A DNA stretch of 64,000 bases from positions 156,761,001 to 156,825,000 of the forward strand of contig NC_134137.1 in NCBI RefSeq assembly GCF_033958435.1, in the 5' to 3' direction. Under the pieces are notes generated by a model. The model made no database searches, was not told the origin of the DNA, and was given only the letters and a program-made list of their open reading frames with translations. Position 1 is the first letter of the stretch; each line of letters starts with the position of its first letter. The DNA comes from Carettochelys insculpta. Taxonomy: Eukaryota; Chordata; Testudines; Carettochelyidae. Positions 39,201 to 46,785 of this stretch are shown here, piece by piece. A program made the position numbers and the translations under genes.

Positions 39201-42112
39201 CAGGCTACTTCTAGTGCTTCAGCTCACCCTCTCCCCCCTACCCCCGTGAGGTAATTTAAGTTAATTGTCAAATCAGCCTTCTCCAAGGGAACTAAGTGAT
39301 GTCATAGTAATGAGAGTACATACTCACTGTCATAGAAGCTAGCATCTGCAGGTAAAAATTTGTTCCTTTATCTTCAGTGGCAGAGAAGACTGCCAGTATG
39401 ATGATACTCATTTTCAGAGACTAAGGTCCTGAAGGAGCAGAGCTCTGTTGACTTGTTTCCAGTGTAATTAGTCTGTAACCATTTCAAGCCTATGGATGAG
39501 GAGTCTTTACCTTGTCAAGTAGTGTGTGGCTGATATATTAAGACCTTAATGTTCGGTATGAGAGCTACTATGCTGCAGCATGATTCTTAACCATAGTATG
39601 GAGTATCTTCCTATTATTATTTTGTATATAATTTAGTAAAGTTGCAGTCATTACTTTCCTACACCTCTGTTCTGTCTTTTGTTGCATCATGTTGTAATAT
39701 ATCATCAACAGTCATTGGTCTACTTTGCTATATCAGGTCAAGTATGTAGGCCTGTGTCTTGCTTTTTCCACATTCCAATCCTAGGTAATAAACTGTCATA
39801 AGATACTCAGAACCACCAGCAATGAGCTGAATATTGCAGCACAAGCTCATGAGAGAGCTGTGCGTAGCATCATCTTATTGTAAGCTTATTGTCAAACTGC
39901 TTACTGTTTGGTCTGCTAAATTATGTTCTTCAGAGAGTAACAACATGCATGAGTAAATCTACAAAGATTTAGTTCTTATTTTTGTATGTTGGTAAAAACA
40001 TCCTACTGCTGCTAATTATCGGAGGGGTAGCCGTGTTAGTCTGGATCTGTAACAGCAACGAAGGGTCCTGTGGCACCGTATAGACTAACAGAAAAGTTTT
40101 GAGCATGAGCTTTCGTGAGCACAGACTCACTTCTTCAGATGCTGGTCTTGGAAATCTGCAGGGCCAGGTATAAATAAGCCAGAGCAAGGGTGGGAATAAC
40201 AAGGTTAGCTCAGTCAGGAAGGGAGAGGCCTACTACCAGCGGTTGATCTGGAGTTGTGAACACCAAGGGAGGGGAAGCTGCTTTTGTATTTAGCCAGCCA
40301 TTCACAGTCTTGGCTGGCTAAATACAAAAGCAGCTTCCCCTCCCTTGGTGTTCACACCTCCAGATCAACCCCTGATAGTAAGCCTCACCCTTGCTGACTG
40401 AGCTAACCTTGTTATTCCCACCCTTGCTCTGGCTTATTTATACCTGGCCCTGCAGATTTCCAAGACCAGCATCTGAAGAAGTGAGTCTGTGCTCACGAAA
40501 GCTCATGCTCAAAACTTTTCTGTTAGTCTATAAGGTGCCAAAGGACCCTTCGTTACTGCTGTTAGTGATTTTTCTCACTCATATTTAAACAAAGTTTTAT
40601 GGAGACAGGTTGCAATATGTTATGTAGGCTGAGGTACAAAAGGAAGCCTGAAGGGCAAATTAATGTGAATAACTTTCTTTAAGTTTGTTTTGATAAATAA
40701 TTGTAGTTGATACAATGTATTCATTTTAACTTCCTCACTACCCTTTGTTTTGTAGGCTGGATTTGGATATGGTTTGCCAATCTCTCGTCTTTATGCAAGA
40801 TACTTTCAAGGAGATCTTAAACTCTATTCGATGGAAGGTGTGGGCACTGATGCTGTAATTTATTTGAAGGTAAAAACTTGAGTCTATCATAAGATGATAC
40901 AGCTCTGAATATAATTAATTCTTAGGCAGAGCAGTCAACTGTTCACTTCACACTTAATTTTTTCTCAGTATCTATGCAGTTCTTCAAGTGTCCCCGTGGG
41001 TGCTCCACCTTTAGGTGCAGCAGTGCCACTGTGCCCACTGGGCATAGATTTGAACTGAAATGCAATAAATGGGGGGTGGGGGGGACCAAAAATCTGCTAC
41101 CTATGCATCCAAGAGTAGACCACTGTCTTGGTCTTGTCTGGATTGCATCACAGTCATCTGGCTTTAGCTGTAGAGTCAAATAAAACAGTGGTTCTCAACC
41201 AGGGTACGTGTACACTCCACAAGACCTCTGCATGACTGCAGTATTAAATCAACTTGTCTAGATATTTGCTTAGTTTTACAACAAGCTTCAGAAAAAGTGA
41301 GTCAGTGGAAATGAAAATTTCATACAGACAGTGGTTTGTTTATACCATTCAATGTACTGTATGTTGAAATATATGTACAGTATTTATATTCCAAATTATT
41401 TATGACTGTATGGTAAAAATGAGAAGTGGGATAGGAAGCATTTTTCAGTATTAATGTGCTGTGATCTTTTTTGAATTTTTATGTCTTATTTTTGTGAGCA
41501 AGCAGTTAAGTGAAGTGAAACTTGGGGTTATGCAAGACAAATCAGACTCCTGAAACAGGTACAGCAGTCTGTAACCTCTGAATATAAGGGAGGGACCGGT
41601 CAAAATAGTTTTTAAAAAACAACAGAAGGCTCCTCTGTAAAACTGTTGTTCCTTTTATCACCTTTTTATTCTCTTTCCAGCTGCCATTCCCCCTCTTATT
41701 TTCTTTGGGAGTTGGGGTGGCAGTAAGGCACATTTTAAAATGGACTTTCTCATGGATTTTTACTGCAGTATAGACAACCCATTTTGAACTGGGTTGTCAT
41801 AAGTGTAGTCAAAGTGGCTTTTCAAATATTGTGTGGGGAGATGTAAAATTTAAATAATTGAAGCTTTTATTGAATACAATAGTGTGCACAAAAAATCTGT
41901 TCGGCATGTCTAGCAGTTTACAATATGTTTCTCAGCAATGATTTCTTACCATTACTTTCATTTTGTAGGCTCTGTCTAGTGAATCATTTGAAAGACTTCC
42001 GGTATTTAATAAGTCAGCATGGCGACACTACAAGACCACACCAGAAGCTGATGACTGGAGCAATCCTAGCAGTGAACCCAGGGATGCGTCTAAATATAAA
42101 GCTAATCGATAA
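8025..42112 (+). CDS. PDK3: Pyruvate dehydrogenase kinase isozyme 3, exons 2-11 (exon 1 outside the window)
   Basis: Mitochondrial matrix kinase that phosphorylates the E1-alpha subunit of the pyruvate dehydrogenase complex and switches it off. It is docked on the E2 lipoyl domain (family knowledge). Ten exons join in frame: 8025-8166, 11176-11247, 23879-24063, 26390-26479, 30795-30872, 31575-31651, 34483-34584, 35474-35584, 40756-40869, 41969-42112. They give residues 37-406 on PDK3 numbering. The order is an N-terminal four-helix regulatory domain followed by a GHKL ATPase domain: N-box (E247, N251), D287 with GGG, the GFGYG lid (323-327), and the C-terminal D388-W389 motif. The C-terminus reads [15 protein letters not shown] and stops. 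That is PDK3-like; PDK1, 2 and 4 end differently. The start codon and targeting peptide are in upstream exon 1. No frameshift or premature stop was seen, so the gene looks functional. Confidence 0.97.
8323..8515. mobile_element. Harbinger-type MITE, left part only
   Basis: Starts GGCTATGTCTACACTTGCATG, then has the TTCAAAAGAAGAATGCAAATG-like interior typical of this group. No matching right terminus was found before 8700, so it is truncated. Confidence 0.5.
9106..9482. mobile_element. Harbinger-type palindromic MITE, TSD TTA
   Basis: The termini GGCTGTGTCTACACTGGGAC and its imperfect complement ending GTAGAGACACCC are flanked by TTA at 9103-9105 and 9483-9485. TTA is the classic PIF/Harbinger target. 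The two arms are complementary around CCCCTTATGGGATTTCG near 9305-9320. Confidence 0.88.
9640..10470 (-). mobile_element. Penelope-like element, degenerate reverse transcriptase
   Basis: On the minus strand, frame-shifted pieces read [16 protein letters not shown] and [17 protein letters not shown], then [18 protein letters not shown]. These resemble the Penelope RT order, with a palm motif followed by the region where YIDD would lie; here that segment is decayed. Stops and shifts break it. The order and spacing support the call better than any single motif. Its 5' limit near 10470-10990 is unclear. Confidence 0.55.
11176..11247 (+). CDS. PDK3: PDK3 exon 3
   Basis: 72 nt, residues 83 (split Trp) to 106 plus part of Asn107. 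It reads [20 protein letters not shown]. The acceptor is TATTTCAG and the donor GTAAGT. The length is a multiple of three, so skipping this exon would keep the frame. Confidence 0.95.
14250..14835 (+). mobile_element. Penelope-like element, GIY-YIG endonuclease tail
   Basis: A frame at 14259-14612 contains [37 protein letters not shown] and [15 protein letters not shown]. This is the C-terminal pattern of Penelope-like GIY-YIG domains: an N-E-H helix, a P-V-S-x-H-F motif, G-H-S and a G-L-N-x-D-x-G-F end. The upstream GIY-YIG core and RT are missing. The 3' segment (14744-14825) carries the GAAGAAGTGGGTCTGTCCCA motif and a T-rich end. Confidence 0.7.
15620..15690 (+). mobile_element. CR1 LINE 3' end fragment
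   Basis: The sequence GGACTCAATGACCTCCTCAG through CCATGATTCTTTC matches the conserved CR1 3' terminus, with its ATTCTATGATTC-like final repeat. Only about 70 bases are kept. Confidence 0.6.
16039..16059. repeat. Poly-C tract
   Basis: A nearly pure run of C in an AT-rich intron. It is a simple repeat and prone to length error in assemblies. Confidence 0.9.
18195..19131. mobile_element. GC-rich hAT-like element split by an LTR
   Basis: The flanks carry CACCATGTCCAATAC on the left and TTGGACACCACTGCTTTAA on the right, a possible diverged inverted pair of hAT type. The GC-rich interior (18230-18579, resuming at 19044) is interrupted by the LTR at 18580-19039. Open frames here are by-products of GC richness. 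Confidence 0.35.
18580..19039 (-). mobile_element. Solo LTR, 460 bp, with 4-bp TSD GGTG
   Basis: Starts TGTCAAAGTC and ends TTTCACA, i.e. TG...CA. It is flanked by GGTG at 18576-18579 and 19040-19043. On the minus strand it starts TGTGAAAG, has TATAAA at 18695-18700 and AATAAA at 18625-18630, about 70 bases apart. This is a compact U3-R-U5 typical of class I endogenous retrovirus LTRs, which also make 4-bp duplications. No internal sequence remains. Confidence 0.85.
20290..20667 (+). CDS. Small acidic proline-rich ORF in an LTR-like element (hypothetical)
   Basis: A 125-codon frame beginning [20 protein letters not shown]. It has an acidic C-terminal part with [20 protein letters not shown] and [17 protein letters not shown]. 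The nearest upstream ATG (20280, strong Kozak) is in another frame, so a 1-base shift may have occurred. I do not recognise a family. The many D/E/W/P residues are unlike random GC-rich translation, but expression is unproven. It may be the start of an element-encoded protein. Confidence 0.3.
   Translation: MPQGDYLDFPDLPGPSRRRRPPALEEAPGAACPRVPADPCSPQAQDRLGPTVLPPPDYPNDIDMSDWPEPLKVDDLEETDPAGPPDQMDWDLLPVEVEVGSGSGNDAPEPMAVCCGLDPHCRGRV
20780..21040. repeat. Tandem repeat, ~54-bp unit, about five copies
   Basis: Units share CTGCCCCGCCCTGAACTGAG and GGGCTGGGCCTG. They start near 20782, 20830, 20886, 20939 and 21012, and diverge mainly in the last 20 bases of each unit. They lie inside the LTR-like element. 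Confidence 0.8.
21130..22395 (+). pseudogene. HARBI1-like transposase nuclease pseudogene
   Basis: Pieces in shifting frames keep Harbinger transposase order: an N-terminal helix with [15 protein letters not shown] near 21385; [20 protein letters not shown] near 21470; [14 protein letters not shown] near 21770, the DDE-core region; [15 protein letters not shown] near 21930; then [20 protein letters not shown] near 22005-22060, the C-terminal R-M-x-x-E-x-x-x-G-R-L-K motif that carries the last catalytic acid. Stops and frameshifts are frequent, so it is dead. Similarity to host HARBI1 is at family level only. Confidence 0.8.
22496..23690. mobile_element. hAT-type element, GC-rich, possibly composite
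   Basis: The left end CAGTGGTTCTCAAACTTTTTGG is a typical hAT terminus, and the right end is a diverged complement ending ATTACTG. A second hAT-like start (GCAGGAGCAGGGAACCTTTTTG) occurs at 22787, suggesting a nested element. The interior 22880-23660 is GC-rich with G-runs and no coding frame of interest. Confidence 0.55.
23879..24063 (+). CDS. PDK3: PDK3 exon 4
   Basis: 185 nt, residues 108-168 with split codons for Asn107 and Thr169. It encodes the core of the regulatory bundle, including [20 protein letters not shown] and [17 protein letters not shown]. The [12 protein letters not shown] stretch is highly conserved in PDKs and the related BCKDK. The acceptor lies in a run of T (TTTTTTCAG), and the donor is GTAAGT at 24064. 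Confidence 0.96.
25160..25473. mobile_element. Tc1/mariner-type MITE with TA target
   Basis: The termini CATGTTGAACCTCTCTAGTC and the complement CTGGACTAGAGAGGTTCAGCC are flanked by TA (25158-25159, 25474-25475). Internal sequence with TAACAGCACAGAACACTCAG is shared with copies at 32627-33477 and 33658-33983. Confidence 0.8.
25584..25807. mobile_element. hAT-type MITE
   Basis: Starts CAGTGTTTCTTAAATTTTTG and ends GTTTAAGAAACACTC. The flanking 8-mers GTCTAGAT and CTCTGGAT match at 6 of 8 positions, as expected for an old hAT duplication. The CCATGGCACACC motif follows the left end. Same family as 30121-30395, in the opposite orientation. Confidence 0.75.
26390..26479 (+). CDS. PDK3: PDK3 exon 5
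   Basis: 90 nt, residues 170-198 with split Thr169 and Asp199. It reads [20 protein letters not shown] then TCNVAEVVK, the conserved link between the regulatory and ATPase domains. The acceptor is TTCTCCTTAG and the donor GTAAGG. Confidence 0.95.
27797..28445 (-). mobile_element. CR1 LINE, decayed, interrupted
   Basis: On the minus strand it shows the end of the CR1 RT ORF and the 3' UTR seen intact at 36547-37413 and 62707-63700: TGACTGCCCTGACAGGAATT, and CTTGAAAACTGTTATGTCTC. It is broken near 27946-28115 by a SINE-like segment and is strongly diverged. Confidence 0.65.
27946..28110 (-). mobile_element. SINE-like fragment inside CR1
   Basis: Contains CCTGATGAAGTGTGTTTCAG, CAAGAAAGCCTATGCCCAAT and TTAGTCTGTAAGGTACCACA. 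Read on the minus strand these follow the order of the tRNA-SINE body: a GGTACC-type box, TTAGTCTG, then the CTTTC-like and ACTTCATCAG motifs. Confidence 0.55.
30121..30395. mobile_element. hAT-type MITE
   Basis: Ends are CACTGTTTCTTAAACTGCG and the complement AAAAACTTAAACACTG. The flanking 8-mers GCATAAAG and GCTGAAAG match at 6 of 8. The interior shares the ACTGATGGTATATATTG region, in reverse, with the copy at 25584-25807. Confidence 0.75.
30795..30872 (+). CDS. PDK3: PDK3 exon 6
   Basis: 78 nt, residues 200-224. It reads [20 protein letters not shown] then VEEFN. The acceptor is TTTCTTTCACAG. The donor, GGTAATAG, is weaker than those of the neighbouring exons. Confidence 0.95.
30873..31574 (+). 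other. PDK3 intron 6
   Basis: Short intron of about 0.7 kb. Apart from a SINE fragment at 31345-31442, it holds nothing recognised. Confidence 0.8.
31345..31442 (+). mobile_element. tRNA-SINE fragment
   Basis: Contains AACAAATCCTGTGGCACCTT, then a TTAACAGATATATTTTGGAG step and GCATAAGCTTTTGTGGGC ending CTTCATCAGATGCA. This is the central body of the turtle-type tRNA SINE, missing the tRNA-like head. Confidence 0.7.
31575..31651 (+). CDS. PDK3: PDK3 exon 7 (start of the N-box)
   Basis: 77 nt, ending in phase 0 after Lys250. It encodes [20 protein letters not shown] then FELFK. Glu247, the general base in the PDK family, lies in the FELFK segment. The N-box is divided by the next intron. The acceptor is ATTTCTAG and the donor GTAGGA. 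Confidence 0.95.
32818..33339. mobile_element. Harbinger-type MITE nested in the Tc1/mariner MITE
   Basis: Begins GGGTGCATCTACACTAGG and ends GTAGTGTAGACACAGCC. The flanking triplets are AAT (32815-32817) and AGT (33340-33342), a 3-bp duplication with one change. The interior is rich in ACTTCGAAGTTAACTT repeats. It is itself split by the element at 32844-33112. Confidence 0.75.
32844..33112. mobile_element. Harbinger-type palindromic MITE, innermost, TSD ACT
   Basis: Begins GGGTGCGTCCACACTAGCTC and ends GGGAGCTAGTGTAGACACACCC. ACT is directly repeated at 32841-32843 and 33113-33115. The arms are complementary around AAAGTGTTAACACTTTG near 32970. Its arms contain CATTAATAATCTCCCAACAC and its complement. 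Confidence 0.88.
33624..33639. repeat. (TA)n microsatellite
   Basis: Short uninterrupted TA tract just upstream of a TA-targeting MITE. Confidence 0.9.
33658..33983. mobile_element. Tc1/mariner-type MITE with TA target
   Basis: Ends CAGGTTAAACCTCTCTAGTC and GAGAGCTTCAACCTG, flanked by TA on both sides (33656-33657, 33984-33985). Uninterrupted relative of the copies at 25160 and 32627. Confidence 0.85.
34483..34584 (+). CDS. PDK3: PDK3 exon 8 (N-box Asn251)
   Basis: 102 nt, 34 codons, phase 0 at both ends, residues 251-284. It opens with [20 protein letters not shown], where the first Asn is the Mg-ATP ligand of the N-box, and ends LGKEDLSIK. The acceptor is TTTTAACTTTAG and the donor GTAAAC. 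Confidence 0.95.
34585..35473 (+). other. PDK3 intron 8
   Basis: About 0.9 kb. Most of it is a C-rich repeat-like block at 34605-35215. Only the last 250 bases before exon 9 are ordinary AT-rich intron. Confidence 0.7.
34605..35215. mobile_element. C-rich repeat element, class uncertain
   Basis: Begins near AGGGAAAAAGGTGCCATAAC and ends near TGCCGTTCCACAGCATTCTC, both reminiscent of short amniote DNA-transposon termini. The interior is C-rich (34630-34980) with a pure C run at about 34890-34904. No inverted repeat could be fixed and no coding sequence is seen. Confidence 0.4.
35474..35584 (+). CDS. PDK3: PDK3 exon 9 (G1 box)
   Basis: 111 nt, 37 codons, phase 0 at both ends, residues 285-321. 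It begins [20 protein letters not shown] and ends EPTRAAPL. Asp287 followed by GGG is the G1 ATP-binding box. Residue 288 is Gln (CAG); human PDK3, from memory, has Leu. The acceptor is TCCTATAG and the donor GTGAGT. Confidence 0.95.
36247..36299. repeat. (AT)n(AG)n compound microsatellite
   Basis: Alternating AT followed directly by about nine AG units. Confidence 0.95.
36547..37413 (-). mobile_element. CR1 LINE 3' end, 5'-truncated
   Basis: On the minus strand it encodes the end of the CR1 reverse transcriptase ORF. Pieces include [38 protein letters not shown] and [20 protein letters not shown], then [20 protein letters not shown], followed by the short 3' UTR ending near TCTATGATTC. One or two frame breaks and the 5' truncation make it inactive. 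The RT palm is absent. Confidence 0.92.
38594..38974. mobile_element. Palindromic MITE, TSD CCT
   Basis: Starts GGCTGTGGTTACACTGAAC and ends GTGAGTGTAACCATAGCC. CCT is directly repeated at 38591-38593 and 38975-38977. The arms pair over most of the length (TCTCGAAAATGCAAGTGG on the left, CCACTTGCATTTTCGAGA on the right). A 178-codon open frame crosses it and is spurious. Confidence 0.85.
40021..40300 (+). mobile_element. tRNA-SINE, left arm of an inverted pair
   Basis: A tRNA-like head (GGGGTAGCCGTGTTAGTCTG at about 40024) is followed by CCTGTGGCACCGTATAGAC, GCATGAGCTTTCGTGAGC and CACTTCTTCAGATGCTGG. The body continues with GGCCAGGTATAAATAAGCC to 40300. From 40048 it is the near-perfect inverse of 40311-40563. 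Confidence 0.8.
40311..40563 (-). mobile_element. tRNA-SINE-derived right arm of an inverted pair
   Basis: Inverse of 40048-40300 over its whole length, separated by a 10-base spacer (40301-40310). The tRNA-like head seen at 40021-40047 is not mirrored. The copy stops at TTCGTTACTGCTGTTAG. Confidence 0.8.
40756..40869 (+). CDS. PDK3: PDK3 exon 10 (ATP lid)
   Basis: 114 nt, 38 codons, phase 0 at both ends, residues 322-359. It begins [20 protein letters not shown] and ends GTDAVIYLK. The GFGYG run is the ATP lid and G2 box, and GTDA is the final conserved ATP-site motif. The acceptor is TTTTGTAG and the donor GTAAAA. Confidence 0.96.
40870..41968 (+). other. PDK3 intron 10
   Basis: Contains a hAT-type MITE at 41186-41575. 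The remaining 300-400-base flanks carry no recognised feature. Confidence 0.75.
41186..41575. mobile_element. hAT-type MITE
   Basis: The left terminus CAGTGGTTCTCAACCAGGGT is the common amniote hAT end. The right part has GGGTTATGCAAGACAAATCA and CAGACTCCTGAAACAGGTAC, in the expected order of that family. The final inverted bases at the right end are worn. Confidence 0.75.
41969..42112 (+). CDS. PDK3: PDK3 exon 11 (C-terminus and stop)
   Basis: 144 nt, 47 codons plus TAA. It encodes [20 protein letters not shown] and on to [19 protein letters not shown], then KANR and stop at 42110-42112. The DW motif (388-389) is the C-terminal anchor that crosses between kinase subunits. The ending matches the 406-residue form of PDK3. 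No splice donor is evident just before the stop, so the longer human-type tail is not predicted here. Confidence 0.95.
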   Translation, partial: ALSSESFERLPVFNKSAWRHYKTTPEADDWSNPSSEPRDASKYKANR

Positions 42113-42450
42113 TTCACCACCTTAGTCTTTCCCAAGATGACTTCTGCATTCACTTTAAAGTCTCTACTTTGTTCCAAAATCCTCTGAACCACCTTAGCTT
42201 CCTTACAGGGTCCTATAAGGGCGCTTGAAATTGCAAAAACAAAGTGATGTATGAGACTTAAGAAAAGCACTAAGCATTTTTGGTATGTTTGGTAGTATAA
42301 CATCTTTACCAAAATATGCTTGGTTAGTTTGGTTTTATATTTGGTCAATAGGGTGGTACTGTGATTGCACTTAAGTACGCAACTGTACAGTGAAAGGGTA
42401 TTATCTTAAAGGCTGTTTTTTATGAACAAATAAAAATCAGCTAAATCTGT
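42113..42450 (+). other. PDK3: PDK3 3' untranslated region (end uncertain)
   Basis: Non-coding sequence directly after the PDK3 stop. The first good poly(A) signal is AATAAA at about 42429-42434, so the minimal 3' UTR is roughly 0.33 kb. Further AT-rich sequence with other possible signals continues to about 44.7 kb, so a longer UTR cannot be excluded. Confidence 0.5.
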
Positions 42451-45400
42451 AGAATTCCTTTGATAGTCAATAGCATCTCACTCAGCAATATGATGTAACA
42501 GACAAGTTCTAATGTAGCTGAATATGTGCTTAGAAAATCCACTCAGTTTCATACTGCACAGCATCATGTTATATAAATCCTTTTAGGCTGTTCAGCTCTT
42601 AAACTAGTGACAGCAGAGATACACAGTTCTTAGAAGGGCTCTGTAGCTTTAAATCGACATTTTCCTCATATTCCCAAAAGTGCTTGTCAGGTGCATCCAA
42701 AACTACATATGCTGTGGAATTGCAACTTTCATCTCTTAATATACACCTTATTGTTTTTGTTTGATTTGTACAAAATGCTAAATAATATATCATATTAGTT
42801 ACTTTAAGATTTTAAGGGATCAGTGCACCTCTCCATTTGTACACCTAACTCCCACTGATCCAGAGGTGAGAGAATAAATTTCATAACATGTGATGTTCAT
42901 TGCCTATCAGATACTTTATTTTATTTTTGTGAAAATATACCAAGAAACCAGACAGCCAGTCATGCAAGTAAATTTGCCCTAAGAATATCAGTCACCTGGA
43001 ACTTGATCAGTTGTAAAGTGGTAAATAATTTGGAAAGTTACTTATCTTTATTGCAAAAGACAATAATCTGGCAATTTGAATTTACTGTATTGTAGTTGAA
43101 TACTGGCTTTTGGAAAGCAATGCTAATCTAAATATTATGGAACTAACTGGGAGCATAACAGAAACAAGGAAGGATAATTAGAAATAGGAGATGACTTCAT
43201 AAGTAGTTGATAACTTGTCCAAGGAGAGAGATTTAATTATACAGCATTCTGTAAAACTGGTTGAGTTACTTACTAATGTCAAGAAGCTGTACTATACCAA
43301 GTTTCCAGATATTGCCTGTGATACTTTGAGTCCATAGAGTGGCCTATAGAGATTAGGTGTTCTGGTAACGTCCTAACTACAAAGCTAAAGCTATGATGTG
43401 TTATAATGACAGCTGTATTTGAAGGTGCACCTTCAGGAGGTTGGTGAGACATGTTAATATTTTTTTAAAGCTATTGTGTAAGATTTTAACAAGACAAAAC
43501 TTGTTTACAAAAACTCAGCAAAATATCCCTTTGTCCTCCTGAATATTTATTTTGTAAGAATTAATCTTTTGGATAAATAAGAAAAAAGTGAGAACTTCCT
43601 GCATATTTTTTTAAAAAATTTGATTTAGAGTAATATTAGTTAACACTTGCATAGAACACTTCATTTAAGGATGTCAGCATAATTGTAAGCTATTCATTCT
43701 CTCAGCATCCCAGTTTTTGATGCATAAACTGAGAAAAGCTGAAGACCTGATCTTGTGGACACTTCCACCTATGTGCATAGAAGTTAACCACCTGTAAAAC
43801 TGTGCAGTATTGGGGGCCTATGTTAAAGAATAACCCCCCTTTGTTTCGGACACCACTGAAGAGAGGCTTGCCATTCATATGGTACAGCCAAATTTCCATC
43901 TGTCACTGTGGAAAAATCAATGCAGTCAATGAAGAGTACTTTAAATGTCTAGAGCCTGATGTCTAAAGGACACATTCAACCAGAAACCTAGTTAGCCTGG
44001 GAAATAAAAATCTGTTTCTGCTATCTTTTGTATTTTTACAATGTCCTTATTTAAAAACAAATGGGAAACTTGCTATTTGAAATATTGCCCCCAAAATTAG
44101 ATGAAAAGTGGTCATATGGGAAAACTGTGAAACTTATTATTTGTGAAGTGGAAAAATATAACATTTGTTGGAAAATATCGTGAACTTCAAACAGGATAAA
44201 TGTGTGGAGAATGTATACATTTTGCAGTTCTTAGGAAAAAGTCATGTTACAATGCATCAGGTGACTTTTAGGTCTACAGTGCTTCTGTTTGGGGAAATCT
44301 TGGCTGTCTGTTCATAAATTAAAATGTGTTAGAATGACAACTGCAGACAAATATAAAGTAGAAATTCCCTTTAGTGTAGCAGAAGTACATTAAATATGCA
44401 GAAGCCAGTGAGTGAGAAGTGAAGATATGAAGGGCAAGTATTACTATATTGGCTGAGTCACTACTTTAACTGGTGTTCTGGGTTAGTTTGACTGCTGAAG
44501 AGAGTGAATTTATTGGCCCTCTTCAAACAAAAAAGGTTGTGTCACATGCAGATTGTCCACCAGATGCTCATGAGTGCTCTGGGGAAGAAGAGTTGGTTTC
44601 ATATACATTTTTTTGCATCCTGTTTCAGTACTTGAAAACTAATGTCCTCTGAAATGGCCACAATAAGCAATTTGTTCTTTAAATCTTGAGCATGTCCTGA
44701 TGATTCATAGAAGGGAAATGAGAGCAGTTTCATCTCTCTTCTCCTTCCACCATTCACTCCTACTTCCTCTGTTTGCCTGTCATCCCTTAGTTACTCTGGG
44801 TAAGCGTAGGCAGACCCCACTTCAGTGGTTGGTTTCGCTCTGCCTTACCTAAGCTGCCAGCCTACTTACCTGCCCAGAGCTCAGTTCTGGCCCAGGCTTG
44901 ACCTCCCCAACTCAAGTAATTTCCCTCTGCAGCAGGTTAGCCTGAGGCAGTGGAGAGGACTTGTCAGCGAGAGGGAATTCAGTAGAGAGCAGACTTTCTC
45001 AGAGAGTCAAAATTCCCTTACATCCTGACAAATTAAGATTGATAGTTGTATTGTTGATTCTAGCTAGTGTATTTACATATTCTGCTCTTTTTTAGAAGTG
45101 TCAAATCGTATTTTGAATCTATAGGGCCATTTGCCTCAATATCCTGTGGCAGTGCATTAGAAGTTAAATTGTGTCGTATAAGTTTTCCTTTTATCCATTT
45201 CTGATTTACAGCCCTCTAACTTTATTGTATCCCCTTGCCTCGAGTTTCGTGCAGCGTGCAGCCGAACAGACATCTACAGCACTAGGTCATTAACAATGAC
45301 AGAGAGAATGTGCTATACATACTATCTCCTAAATTTTTCTTGAAAACTTACACCTGACTCTCAGGCTAATGGAATTAGAGTTGTTAACTTTTTTGTTCTG

Positions 45401-45774
45401 GTGTACATCTTCTTATCTTGAATTTAGTCTGTTAATTTGTAGCCCAAGTATGTAATGTTGATAGATACTTAATGAATATTTTTTTTAAAGTTAATCCTAA
45501 AATTTTGTGTTCCTTCATTCTATTAAATTTCACAATCTCAGTGGCTTCTTAGGGTCCGTACTTTGAGATTAAAAACTTTGAAGGACTACCTGAATGCTCA
45601 ATTAAGTCTTATCTGGAACTTAAGTAGATGGTGCTTTCTTCATCTGAGCATTTGCTTCAGTGACTCAGCATAGTAGCATGGGAATCTGATGCTGTGCAGT
45701 TTGTGTTACCTTTTGGAGACTACTTAAAGGAGAGATCCTGTCCTAATATTATTTTTGTAGTTCCCGTCATACAT
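42451..45774. other. Intergenic or extended 3' UTR, nothing recognised
   Basis: AT-rich, with short open frames only. No exon, repeat terminus or RNA gene could be identified. It may include distal PDK3 3' UTR. Confidence 0.6.
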
Positions 45775-46785
45775 TTTGAAGAAATATGTGCTGTCATGGA
45801 TCAGTAACTGGCTAAAAGAGAGAATACAAAAGGTAGGAATAAATGGTCTGTTTTCCTAATTGAGAGGTAAGTAGGGGGTACCCCAAAGATCTGTACTGAG
45901 ACCTGTGGTGCTCACATCATACATCAAAAGTTACTCACATTGGAGAAGTGATCCCAAGTAGACATACAAATTGATAGGGTCTAAAGAAAGAAGAGATCAT
46001 GGTGTCACTTTGGATTGTTCTCTGAGAACATTTACACAGTATACAACACAATCAAAAAAACCTGATAATATTAGGAACCATTTGGAAAGAAACAGATAAG
46101 ACACAAAATTTATTTCCTCTATATAAATCCATGGTATGCCCAGATCTCAAATGTTGCATGCAAGTGTGGTCACCTCATCTCAAAAATATATATATTTGAA
46201 TTGAAATAGGTTCATAAAAGGGAAAAAATTATTAGAGGTATAGAACGTCTGCCATATGAGGAGAGATTAATGAGACTGGGACTTCTCATCTTAGAAAAGA
46301 GACAAGTGAGGAGGTATATGATAGAGATCTATGAAATCATGAATGGTGTGGAGAGAGTGAACAAGAAGTGTTATTTACCCCTTCACATAACACAAGAAGC
46401 AGGTGTCATCCAATGAAATTAATAGGCAGCAGATTTTAAACAAACAGAAGTTCTTCACACAAAACACCATCAACCCATGGAACTCCTTGCCAGGGGAATT
46501 TGTTGAGACCAAATATATAAGTAAATTCAAAAAAGAATTGGATAAGTTCATGGAGGTTAGGTCCATAAATAACTGTCAGTAAAAATGGTCAGGGATGTAA
46601 TCCTATGTGTGGGTATTCCTAAATCTCTCGACTGTCAGAAGCTGGGACTGAATAACGGGATGGATTACTCAAATTTTCATGTTCACTCCCTTTGAATCTC
46701 TTTATGCAGGTCACTGTTGTAAGGCAGGCTACTGGAAATAGGTGGACCATTGGTCTGACTCATTGTAACTGTTCTTTTATTTTAA
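45775..46785 (+). mobile_element. Old CR1/L3-type LINE remnant
   Basis: Degenerate + strand frame with IRGIERLPYEERLMRLGL, then LEKRQVRRYMIEIYEIMNGV and NKKCYLPLHITQEAG (46235-46400), the post-RT region of CR1-clade ORF2. It is followed by a typical 3' tail with GGTGGACCATTGGTCTGACT at 46740-46760. The RT part upstream (45790-46200) is only faintly readable. Confidence 0.8.

Larger units (their letters stand above)
35585..40755 (+). other. PDK3 intron 9
   Basis: Holds an (AT)n(AG)n microsatellite (36247-36299), a minus-strand CR1 3' end (36547-37413), a palindromic MITE (38594-38974) and an inverted SINE pair (40021-40563). Bases 35600-36240, 37420-38590 and 38980-40010 show nothing I can identify. 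Confidence 0.75.

Noticed and set aside
40021..40050. tRNA gene
   Set aside because: Only the A-box-like head of a SINE is present. No cloverleaf, anticodon arm or acceptor stem can be built.
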